Virus record (IMG/VR): IMGVR_UViG_3300017917_001350
Span: 1-29,424 of that record
Source: a virus
Reading direction: 5' to 3' (one strand)
DNA length: 29,424 nucleotides
The translations under genes and the position numbers were made by a program. The notes under the pieces were generated by a model, which saw only the letters and a list, made by a program, of their open reading frames with translations, ran no database searches and was not told the DNA's origin. Below are positions 14,373 to 20,908 of the stretch, piece after piece. The number at the start of each line of letters is the position of its first letter. Position 1 is the stretch's first letter.

Positions 14373-15842
14373 TTATTTTATCTTCATCCATTCCAACTTC
14401 TCTTGTGTAAATGGATAGTTGGCCTCTTTGTAAAACTGTTTACGTTTGGTCAAGTGTCTTTTGGCAAATTTGCAGGTGCTTGTGACGTCCCAGATTTGGA
14501 CGAAATCTTTATCTTCAGCCTTTCGTATTCCGCGTCCGATGCTTTGGATAACCCTAACAAATGATTTGCCAGGCTCCACAAGAACAAGATTAAAAATACG
14601 GGGAATGTTAATACCCACAGCAGCAATACCATAGGTAGCAACAATAATTTTATCATCACTAGTAGCAATTTCGTCATACTCATCTTGTCTTACCTTTCCT
14701 TTTGTTGCGCCCGATACAAACACAGCCTTCTCACCTAAGCGTTCAACTAGAGCATGCCCTGGCGCAATACGATCTACCAGCACTAGAGTATTGCCTGTAA
14801 GGTTAACTTGTCTAATTAGATCAGCCATAGTGTCCAAGCGACCTTTTTCTTCCAGCAAGTATTTCAATTCACTTTGATAATCCTTGTATTCCACATGATC
14901 AACCAGCTGTACAATGTTCACATGGCATTGTGCTAGTACACCACGATCCTGTAGTTCACTGGCCGACAGTTGACTGATTACTGGACCAATTGAACATAGC
15001 AGGGCCTTGTATTCATAATCTTCTTTGGGTACTGTGCCTGTCAGGCCCCAACGAATAGGAATACGACTCATTATACCTGTGAGTAATGTTTTTAAAGCAT
15101 CTGCTTTGGCCATGTGTACTTCGTCAACCATAACACAAACCACACCTTCAATAAAGTCACCTATGGTACAGTCTGTGTCACCTGATTTAGTATTTTTTAA
15201 CAAGACGTTTAGACTTTGCCAGGTACAGATGGTGTGTGTTTTACCCCACTCTTTACGATCGCCAAAGTAAACACCTACATCAAGTCCTAGATTTTTGTAG
15301 TCTGCTTCGGTCTGCGTTACCAAACTCTTATTAGGCACAATAACAATGCTACGACCATATCGTTCTACGCTGTGACTCAAGGCCGCGGTCATGATAGTTT
15401 TACCAGCACCCGTGGCCACTTCCTGCAAGCATTGTGGATTCTTTAAAAACTCATTGATAATCTTAACTTGATAATCGCGCAACATGATGGGTTGGCCGGC
15501 CTGTGGGTGTGTAGCGGGCCATACACGATCACTGAATGTATCTTCTGTAACTGGTTCAAAGTCAAATGTTGTGCTATAATCTCGTTGATCATCTAGTTCA
15601 ATATCGTAGTTGAAGTTTTCTAAGATAGGAATAATTTCGGGCAACAGGTTTGTATACGTGCTACCACCTAACTGGAAGTAGGCTACCTTGCCGTCCCAGC
15701 GTCCTAGTCTAACTGCGGGTTGATATCTGGCTCCGGGTATTTCGTATTTGAAAGTGCTGACCAGTTTCTTTCTAGCGTCTAGTTCAAGACCTTCTATCTT
15801 GATATTAACTTCGTCTTTAATAACGATTGTAGCTGTTCTCAT
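14373..15842 (-). CDS. uvsW: UvsW-type SF2 helicase
   Basis: A 489-aa SF2 DNA/RNA helicase, close to T4 UvsW (503 aa). The N-terminal substrate-binding domain includes RLGRWDGK (45-52). Walker A is ATGAGKT (143-149), with a Q/RDYQ motif before it (about 122-125), Walker B DEVH (240-243), LTGT (about 267-270) and motif VI QSIGRGIRK near the end. UvsW unwinds D-loops and branched DNA and helps switch origin-dependent to recombination-dependent replication. Its ATG overlaps the preceding stop by ATGA. A strong promoter of the next operon starts at its stop codon. Confidence 0.93.
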   Translation of the reverse strand: MRTATIVIKDEVNIKIEGLELDARKKLVSTFKYEIPGARYQPAVRLGRWDGKVAYFQLGGSTYTNLLPEIIPILENFNYDIELDDQRDYSTTFDFEPVTEDTFSDRVWPATHPQAGQPIMLRDYQVKIINEFLKNPQCLQEVATGAGKTIMTAALSHSVERYGRSIVIVPNKSLVTQTEADYKNLGLDVGVYFGDRKEWGKTHTICTWQSLNVLLKNTKSGDTDCTIGDFIEGVVCVMVDEVHMAKADALKTLLTGIMSRIPIRWGLTGTVPKEDYEYKALLCSIGPVISQLSASELQDRGVLAQCHVNIVQLVDHVEYKDYQSELKYLLEEKGRLDTMADLIRQVNLTGNTLVLVDRIAPGHALVERLGEKAVFVSGATKGKVRQDEYDEIATSDDKIIVATYGIAAVGINIPRIFNLVLVEPGKSFVRVIQSIGRGIRKAEDKDFVQIWDVTSTCKFAKRHLTKRKQFYKEANYPFTQEKLEWMKIK

Positions 15843-16690
15843 GCTAGTTCCACTCGAGTAATTGTTTGATGTTGACGTAGTTGTTCAAGTAATTGTTCTC
15901 TTGGTTTGGTTTCGATTAATTTTGCCACTGGAAAACGCAACGGTATTAATCTAGGGCTGGCAAAATCTTTGTAGCCATGCTGTATAAAGAATTCACGATT
16001 ATCGTGATGGTATTGGGCCATGGCTATTATGCGTTGAGCTACTTCGTTAACAGTTTCTTCAAAAAATTTAACTACAAAGTCAGCCGAGTAATGGTTGAAC
16101 GGCCTAAATGCATCATCGCCTATGTAGTTATCCCTATCTTTGGTAAGATCCTCTAAAGTTTTGCCTATCTCGCAATAGTTCAAACAAACCGATCCAAACT
16201 TGGGACTCAATGTTCCGTACTCTTGCATCAACTCATCAGTTAGCGTTTCTGTTTTAGGCAAGCCGTACCAGGTACAAACAAATCTAGGACGATTGCCACG
16301 AGCAACACTTTCACATCTATGAACTGCCAAATTTAAATCAGCCAACACAGGAGTCAGTTCATCCGACCTATCTTCTTGTTCAAGAAATCCATGGCGTGTT
16401 TCAAACACATGATGCCAGTAGTTAAGTTGGTCTTGGTCTCGAACATCTGTAACAGGGCCTGCAACAATATCTGGATACCGTAGTTTAATCTGTGCAATAC
16501 AATGATTGATCTTGTCCAATGCAATTTTTTCTTCTTGATCCTGACTTCCAAATCCATAGAATCTTGTAGCATCATCCAAGGGGTATTGATTTCTAACAGC
16601 CATGCGATCTAACCATAGGTCAGCTACCGGTGTATCTAATACTTGAAATTGTAATGTAAAAGAGTTATCAAACTCTATGTTTAGGATCAT
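15839..16690 (-). CDS. Hypothetical protein, 283 aa, upstream of uvsW
   Basis: I do not recognise this protein. It is soluble, rich in aromatic and charged residues, with His/Cys-bearing segments (HRCESVARG, CLNYCEIG, MAQYHHDNREFF) that could bind metal, though no known motif is complete. It is the first gene of the transcription unit leading into uvsW, with which it overlaps by ATGA. It has a sigma70-like promoter immediately upstream of its ATG and no SD. Confidence 0.6.
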   Translation of the reverse strand: MILNIEFDNSFTLQFQVLDTPVADLWLDRMAVRNQYPLDDATRFYGFGSQDQEEKIALDKINHCIAQIKLRYPDIVAGPVTDVRDQDQLNYWHHVFETRHGFLEQEDRSDELTPVLADLNLAVHRCESVARGNRPRFVCTWYGLPKTETLTDELMQEYGTLSPKFGSVCLNYCEIGKTLEDLTKDRDNYIGDDAFRPFNHYSADFVVKFFEETVNEVAQRIIAMAQYHHDNREFFIQHGYKDFASPRLIPLRFPVAKLIETKPREQLLEQLRQHQTITRVELA

Positions 16691-16695
16691 ATGCT

Positions 16696-16724
16696 ATTGT
16701 ACACTATTTAAGTACAAAGATCAA
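16696..16724 (-). promoter_or_regulatory. Promoter of the 16690-uvsW unit
   Basis: Minus strand: TTGATC (16724-16719), 17-base spacer, TACAAT (16701-16696), five bases, ATG (16690). Inside the spacer lies TTAAATA (16711-16705), a late-like box 14 bases before the ATG, so early and late use are both possible. The -35 overlaps the T-tract of the upstream terminator by two bases. Confidence 0.55.
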
Positions 16725-16754
16725 AAAAACAGGAACCTTTTTACGGGTTCCTGT
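16723..16754 (-). terminator. Rho-independent terminator
   Basis: Minus strand: a 9-bp perfect stem ACAGGAACC / GGTTCCTGT (16754-16746 with 16737-16729), loop CGTAAAAA, then seven T (16729-16723). It ends the transcript coming from the AAA+ ATPase, membrane protein and HAD genes. The loop is identical to that of the terminator at 18765-18793. Confidence 0.85.
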
Positions 16755-16760
16755 GAAAGT

Positions 16761-16780
16761 GGGTAGTTAAAGAACTACCC
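16761..16780 (-). other. Perfect 8-bp hairpin ahead of the terminator
   Basis: GGGTAGTT and AACTACCC form a perfect stem around a four-base loop (CTTT on the minus strand). No T-tract follows, so it is not a terminator itself. It lies between the HAD gene stop (16806-16808) and the terminator and may protect the mRNA 3' end. It also overlaps the short in-frame extension described in the findings. Confidence 0.6.
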
Positions 16781-16805
16781 AGGAGCTACCATCATACTTA
16801 CCTAG

Positions 16806-17132
16806 TCAATAAGGGAAGTCTGTATTTTTGAAATCAGCAAAAAGCTTCTTATTGTGATCTACGTTACTTGGTAAGTCATCAATCCATACATCAATTCTGA
16901 TACCTTGTTCAAACATAAACTTTGCTTTGGCTCGTTGGCTAGTAAAGTAACAGTTATCCTTGCCAATTAACCTACCGATGCTATCATATACTTCGTGTTG
17001 ATTAATTGGTGTATTCTCTCTAGCTGTAACACAGTAAACCTCGTGTTTAAACTCCCATGCCATCTCTATAAAGCGGTTCCAAAACACAGGATCTCTTGTG
17101 TAAGTATCATCAAAGTCTAGGCTAATATTCAT
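16806..17132 (-). CDS. HAD-superfamily phosphatase-like protein
   Basis: A 108-aa protein with all small HAD motifs: LDFDDT (D6, D8, T10) as motif I, VTARE as motif II, a Lys in RAKAKF as motif III, and WIDDLP as motif IV. It has no room for a large cap domain, so it resembles small nucleotidase or polynucleotide-phosphatase-like HADs. A phosphate-removing role is likely, on an unknown substrate. The ATG at 17132 overlaps the stop of the small membrane protein (ATGA); longer upstream readings would run through that gene. A hairpin and a terminator follow. Confidence 0.75.
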   Translation of the reverse strand: MNISLDFDDTYTRDPVFWNRFIEMAWEFKHEVYCVTARENTPINQHEVYDSIGRLIGKDNCYFTSQRAKAKFMFEQGIRIDVWIDDLPSNVDHNKKLFADFKNTDFPY

Positions 17133-17305
17133 TTTCCAATGTCCACAGTTACAGGTTCTTTGCCATTTTTCCAACCTGCAGCAAATATCAAGGCAAGTAT
17201 GAATAACCAAGCACTTGCATCCTTGTAGTAGACCAAATAACTGGCACCAGCCAACAGTGCCAAGTTATAGATGATTACTAATACGATTTCTGCGATGCGA
17301 TTCAT
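17129..17305 (-). CDS. Small membrane protein, 58 aa
   Basis: A short gene reading MNRIAEIVLVIIYNLALLAG, then a second hydrophobic stretch SAWLFILALIFAAGW, and a polar end (KNGKEPVTVDIGK). Two transmembrane helices are likely. It starts one base after the ATPase stop codon and ends in an ATGA overlap with the HAD gene. That tight fit is the main support for it being real. The function is unknown. Confidence 0.7.
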   Translation of the reverse strand: MNRIAEIVLVIIYNLALLAGASYLVYYKDASAWLFILALIFAAGWKNGKEPVTVDIGK

Positions 17306-17306
17306 C

Positions 17307-18377
17307 TTAGCTGTTCTTCATGCATGTTGAACGAGCAAGAGCTTTCCAATTCATACCAGATACCTTGGTCAAGTCTGCCAGTTTCAGTGCCATACGCAAT
17401 GACATCTCACGTAGTCGATCTTTGTTCTCGTCCATAAACTGTAGAATCTCATCACCTTGTTCAGGTGTAAAGTCATAGTCGTTAAACAGTTGACCTTGTC
17501 CAAAGATCTGCTTGATGCGTAGATACTTGTCACGCATGGTGTTGAGTGTGAGATCCAAGAAGTGACAACGACTCTGTAATGCCTCTAAATGGTCCTTCAT
17601 CTTCTTGCTTTGAATGTTCTCAAACTTCAAGTTTGTGATAAAGATACAGCCACCTTTGAAGTCAAACACATCTGGAACGCCTTCACGACGCAACATAGCA
17701 CTATCACTATTCCAGTGAATACGACGCTTCTTACCTGAGTCCAGTGCGGCTTTGAGAATGTTTAGTGCCAACTCGTCTTGGAATACCGAGTCACAGTCAT
17801 CAAACACTAGAACATTGTTTGCATCGCTATGCTGATAAAGTGTAGTGTACAGGCCAATTGGCGTCATAGCACCTTTGACTACTTCGTACTTGATCTTGCG
17901 ACCTGAGATCTTGTCAAACAAGCCTGACTTCTCAAGCTCAAACTCTACACCATATGATTTACCTACACCAGGAGGGCCTACCACAATCATTGCTCGTACG
18001 TCACCGGCAATAACTGCACGAGTCATTTGATGCAGGATTTCAAAACGCTCGCCAATACGAACCATTACTTGTTCCTCTGACTCTACAATAGGACCTGTGG
18101 CCTGCTTCACAAAGTCTGCGGGCACATAGGCATCACGATTGATAGTATCAACAGAGTATGTGACAGCGGGTGTACGACTACCTACCACTTCTACATCTTC
18201 AATTGAATCTACTGTAATGCGAACTACCTCTGGCACATTGTCGCCAAAGAAGCCATCACTTTTTACAGTCACAAAGTTGCCTTTGGCACCGGTTTGAAAG
18301 TCTTTCACAAGTGTAAACATCATGTCATTGACACGAGTTCCACGATACATACCATTCTTAATTTTTACTGTTGTCAA
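17307..18377 (-). CDS. AAA+ family ATPase
   Basis: A 356-aa protein with Walker A GPPGVGKS (134-141), Walker B VLVFDDCDS (189-197) and a sensor-like IFITNL followed by a LQSRCHFLDL arginine region. The first about 100 residues form a separate beta-rich domain (NFVTVKSDGFFGD). It is not clamp-loader gp44: the motif spacing and N-terminus differ. Remodelling of a protein or nucleic acid partner is all that can be said. The start is TTG 18377, supported by SD AAGGGAG seven bases upstream and a sigma70-like promoter at 18411-18439. Confidence 0.8.
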   Translation of the reverse strand: MTTVKIKNGMYRGTRVNDMMFTLVKDFQTGAKGNFVTVKSDGFFGDNVPEVVRITVDSIEDVEVVGSRTPAVTYSVDTINRDAYVPADFVKQATGPIVESEEQVMVRIGERFEILHQMTRAVIAGDVRAMIVVGPPGVGKSYGVEFELEKSGLFDKISGRKIKYEVVKGAMTPIGLYTTLYQHSDANNVLVFDDCDSVFQDELALNILKAALDSGKKRRIHWNSDSAMLRREGVPDVFDFKGGCIFITNLKFENIQSKKMKDHLEALQSRCHFLDLTLNTMRDKYLRIKQIFGQGQLFNDYDFTPEQGDEILQFMDENKDRLREMSLRMALKLADLTKVSGMNWKALARSTCMKNS

Positions 18378-18410
18378 GGTTAGCTCCCTTAATTAATTGT
18401 TGATACTACT

Positions 18411-18439
18411 ATTATAGTTTTATTTTGATTTCTGGTCAA
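18411..18439 (-). promoter_or_regulatory. Sigma70-like promoter of the AAA+ ATPase gene
   Basis: Minus strand: TTGACC (18439-18434), 17-base spacer, TATAAT (18416-18411). The -35 lies inside the last codons of the 84-aa membrane protein gene. The leader is about 27 bases and carries AAGGGAG. The sequence is a near copy of the promoter at 18722-18750 (TTGACCAGAAA at one end, CTATAAT-N-GTAGT at the other). Confidence 0.75.
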
Positions 18440-18674
18440 CCATCTCTTTGAGTTTGGTTTGATATTTGAGTTTGGTTACACGCATATCGTACATAATGCC
18501 ACCAACAAAATACATTGCGCCTGCAAGCATACAAAATTGTGCGGCTGTCAACATTGTTTCAATACCGTATGTATTGGTTAGATATGTCAAAATTGATTGA
18601 ACCCCTGCAACTACTAACGAGGCCACTACAACTATACCTACTACTTCTAATCCTGCTCTTACTTTAATATTCAT
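18420..18674 (-). CDS. Small membrane protein, 84 aa
   Basis: Two hydrophobic segments, VVGIVVVASLVVAGVQSI (about 11-28) and FCMLAGAMYFVGGIMY (about 47-62), predict two membrane helices, with a basic, helical C-terminus (KLKYQTKLKEMVDQKSK). The start is supported by SD AAGGAA six bases upstream and by a strong promoter at 18722-18750. I do not recognise the family; holin-like topology is possible but there is no lysis gene beside it. Confidence 0.65.
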   Translation of the reverse strand: MNIKVRAGLEVVGIVVVASLVVAGVQSILTYLTNTYGIETMLTAAQFCMLAGAMYFVGGIMYDMRVTKLKYQTKLKEMVDQKSK

Positions 18675-18721
18675 ATATTTCCTTTTCCGGAGTTAACGAT
18701 TAATTTACTACTATAACTACA

Positions 18722-18750
18722 ATTATAGATGAAAAGTCTTTTCTGGTCAA
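18722..18750 (-). promoter_or_regulatory. Sigma70-like promoter of the 84-aa membrane protein gene
   Basis: Minus strand: TTGACC (18750-18745), 17-base spacer, TATAAT (18727-18722). The leader is about 40 bases and ends with an AAGGAA SD. It sits immediately downstream of a terminator, so it begins a new transcription unit. Confidence 0.75.
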
Positions 18751-18764
18751 GAGCTTTTAACCAC

Positions 18765-18793
18765 AAAAAAACCTGTTGTTTTTACGCAACAGG
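18765..18793 (-). terminator. Rho-independent terminator after the virion-like gene
   Basis: Minus strand: CCTGTTG (18793-18787), loop CGTAAAAA, CAACAGG (18778-18772), then seven T (18771-18765). It ends the late transcript of 18818-19324. Confidence 0.88.
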
Positions 18794-18817
18794 CTTGTTT
18801 TGTTAGTAGATACTAAC

Positions 18818-19324
18818 TTATTCTAGTCCAGCAACTACTGCCACATCGCAACTAAAAACAGCGGACTGTCCAGATGCTACTTCAATCTCGTAACCCCAAG
18901 CACCGGAAGCTTCTGGTGGGCGTGGATCAGTTGGCTCAGGAGTGTAGTAGGTTGCGCCAGTGCAGGTCACATTAGAACGAGCATCTCCGGAACCGTTAAT
19001 AGGTCCAAATTCTGTAGGGCCACTTGAGTCTGTGCCGACTGCTGTGTAGTTGGCAAGAATCTGTTCCAAAAACACGTCATCACCAGTGATAGTGCATGAC
19101 ATTGGAAATGTTCCTTGTAGATCCATTGGAATTTCAAATGTAAACAAAACCTGTTGATCTGTTGGCAGACGCTGAATGTCTGAACTTTCTATTGTAGGTA
19201 TTGCGCCTGAAAATACTTCCGTACCATTAAAAGTAGCGGTAATAGTGCAGGGTGTTAAACTTAGTCCACCAGCAGGTGGTAAACTGTATCCTTGGCCCCA
19301 AACTTGAACTGTTCTGTTAGTCAT
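18818..19324 (-). CDS. Beta-rich, probably virion-associated protein, 168 aa
   Basis: A Thr/Ser/Gly/Pro-rich protein with alternating beta patterns (TVQVWGQGYSLPPAGG, CTITATFNGTEVFSG) and four or more Cys, typical of small decoration or fibre proteins of T4-type aquatic phages. It has its own late promoter (GATAAATA at 19344-19351), a good SD (AGGAG, nine bases before ATG) and a strong terminator. It is thus a self-contained, highly expressed late gene. The family is not identified. Confidence 0.65.
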   Translation of the reverse strand: MTNRTVQVWGQGYSLPPAGGLSLTPCTITATFNGTEVFSGAIPTIESSDIQRLPTDQQVLFTFEIPMDLQGTFPMSCTITGDDVFLEQILANYTAVGTDSSGPTEFGPINGSGDARSNVTCTGATYYTPEPTDPRPPEASGAWGYEIEVASGQSAVFSCDVAVVAGLE

Positions 19325-19343
19325 AATATGATTCTCCTACAGT

Positions 19344-19351
19344 TATTTATC
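19344..19351 (-). promoter_or_regulatory. Late promoter box GATAAATA
   Basis: Minus-strand GATAAATA, a 7-of-8 match to TATAAATA, overlapping the TGA stop of the glycosyltransferase gene upstream. It lies 19 bases before the ATG at 19324, with an AGGAG Shine-Dalgarno between. Confidence 0.65.
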
Positions 19352-20078
19352 ACTGCCAGTGTTGAACTATCACAGGATCCTGTATTTCGCTGGGTTTGGG
19401 TTTTCCATGGAAAATCAACACACTTGTAGGGTCTAGCACTGTGGTTCCTGTGTTGGGTCGTAAATGACGTTTTTGTATAAAATTGTATCCACCGTCCAAG
19501 CATTGCCAACGCCAACTTTTAACACGCTCGATGTCAAAGAACTGTCTTTTTGCGGGTGCAATAATTTCAGTTATGTAGTCTTGATCGCCGTTGTATTTTA
19601 ACAGTATTTGATCCAGCTTGTTTTTTTGAAAATCTTCCCAGACATAGTTGAATTTTGTTGTGTCAAACCACATGATGCTGGAATTCACTGAATAGTTGTT
19701 TGGGCGCCATAGTCGTTTAAAGTCGCGTACAGTCCAAAAGTAATTTAGATTTAACTCACATATCCAGTTGATATTGTCCACAATCACTGTGTCTAGATCA
19801 AAGTACAACAAAGGACCTGCATGGAACTCCTGGTTAAAAATTTGCATTTTGTACCACCAACTTTGTTTGGGGCCACCAATGCCCCAGTCTATCAACTCAT
19901 GCTTGATATAGGGTGCTGGCACTGTTCTGTCTGCTTCTGTGTAGACATGTAATCTAACCTCTGCGCTGAGATGCCTGGACAACATGTTGTAGAGTCGATC
20001 TACATATTGCCAGTCGTATCCATCACCGTGTATTACACAGGCGCAGTCGATAGGGCCGGAAGTATTCTTTGTAACCAT
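19350..20078 (-). CDS. Putative GT-A glycosyltransferase
   Basis: A 242-aa protein. LYFDLDTVIV (91-100) has the DxD metal/nucleotide-sugar motif (D94, D96), followed by SSIMWF and NGDQDYI, as in GT8-like enzymes. The C-terminus (LIFHGKPKPSEIQDPVIVQHW) parallels that of the protein at 23314-23970 (LIFRKPSSKP, KKHWL), so the two are paralogues. The ATG at 20078 has an SD (AAGGAA) and overlaps the upstream gene by 46 bases. The sugar and acceptor are unknown. Confidence 0.75.
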   Translation of the reverse strand: MVTKNTSGPIDCACVIHGDGYDWQYVDRLYNMLSRHLSAEVRLHVYTEADRTVPAPYIKHELIDWGIGGPKQSWWYKMQIFNQEFHAGPLLYFDLDTVIVDNINWICELNLNYFWTVRDFKRLWRPNNYSVNSSIMWFDTTKFNYVWEDFQKNKLDQILLKYNGDQDYITEIIAPAKRQFFDIERVKSWRWQCLDGGYNFIQKRHLRPNTGTTVLDPTSVLIFHGKPKPSEIQDPVIVQHWQ

Positions 20079-20893
20079 GTTCCTTGTTTGATTTCTTGTA
20101 GGGTATATTCAGTGTGACATATCTCAACCAACCACCGGTTTCGATCTATAAAATAAGGTTGTTCTATTTCAGCATAACTTACTGACACAGAGTATGCTAG
20201 ACTGGATCTATCTACTATAGGACGTGTGCCTGAAATTGCAGCCTGTGTGCCTGGGCCTGAGTTGTAGTTGACCACAGCATGACAATCAAAGTGCATGTCA
20301 AAACTGTCATAGGTATTGGCCAAGGGATGTGGCTCTTCAAACACCGTGTCCGCTGGCAGTTGTTTTAGGTCTAAGGGAGATCTAGGATGAGGACGTACAA
20401 CAATCGGGCGATCAGTAAACTGACGAATCCTAACTATCTGTTGATTGATCCAATCTTCTACACTTGAAAGATCTGCCACTTGTAAACTTTTTTTATGCTG
20501 TGCAGCTATCAGGATCTCTGGCCTATTAAATGCAGGCACGGCCAAACTAACACCCAGTTTCTTGGGTCGGTCCCAATCTAAGTTTTCAGTGTGTCCATAG
20601 TAGCCATCAGCTGACACATTGTTTACGCTGATTTTCCATGTGACGCCTCGATACAGTGCGCCAACTTCAACAATGATTACTGGCAGGCCCTGGCGTCGAT
20701 AATGATTGTATATTTCTTGATTGGTTTTCATTCGGCCATTCCACAGCACCGACCATATCACAGCCGCATCTGAGCTCAGTGAATTCTCTTGAAGTTTTAC
20801 GCCAGCTCGACGGAATACATCAAGCAGAGCTTCCATTACCGGTCCGCTGTTCAATGCACACTGTTGAGGAAAATATGCTATAGTTTTTATCAT
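20033..20893 (-). CDS. Putative GT-B / capsule-synthesis-like glycosyltransferase
   Basis: A 286-aa protein. IRQFTDRPIVVRPHPRS (156-172) and HAVVNYNSGPGTQAAISG form the donor-binding half typical of GT-B capsule or teichoic-acid-type transferases. The first half is a less conserved Rossmann-like domain. It is a paralogue of the protein at 21651-22565, sharing RPIVVR-HP, YNS and a C-terminal EIK-G/EVKSG helix. The ATG is six bases from a TTAAATA box that belongs to a palindrome shared with the divergent gene at 20909. No SD is present. Confidence 0.65.
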   Translation of the reverse strand: MIKTIAYFPQQCALNSGPVMEALLDVFRRAGVKLQENSLSSDAAVIWSVLWNGRMKTNQEIYNHYRRQGLPVIIVEVGALYRGVTWKISVNNVSADGYYGHTENLDWDRPKKLGVSLAVPAFNRPEILIAAQHKKSLQVADLSSVEDWINQQIVRIRQFTDRPIVVRPHPRSPLDLKQLPADTVFEEPHPLANTYDSFDMHFDCHAVVNYNSGPGTQAAISGTRPIVDRSSLAYSVSVSYAEIEQPYFIDRNRWLVEICHTEYTLQEIKQGTWLQRILPALSTAPV

Positions 20894-20894
20894 G

Positions 20895-20906
20895 TTAAAT
20901 ATTTAA
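20895..20906. promoter_or_regulatory. Palindromic bidirectional late promoter TTAAATATTTAA
   Basis: The 15-bp gap between two divergent start codons is almost entirely a perfect 12-bp palindrome, TTAAATATTTAA. It offers a TTAAATA late-type box on each strand, six bases before the minus-strand ATG (20893) and seven bases before the plus-strand ATG (20909). Neither gene has a Shine-Dalgarno. Confidence 0.55.
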
Positions 20907-20908
20907 CC

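Noticed and set aside
15566-15571. TATAAT inside uvsW on the plus strand
   Set aside because: No partner -35 element and no plus-strand gene follows.
17307-18377. AAA+ ATPase as clamp-loader large subunit gp44
   Set aside because: The Walker motifs fit AAA+, but the 130-residue N-terminal beta domain and motif spacing do not match gp44, and no gp45 is nearby.
20789-20908. Longer N-terminus for the plus-strand glycosyltransferase
   Set aside because: The frame is open further upstream, but it would lie inside the opposite gene and skip the TTAAATA box; the protein family starts near 20909.
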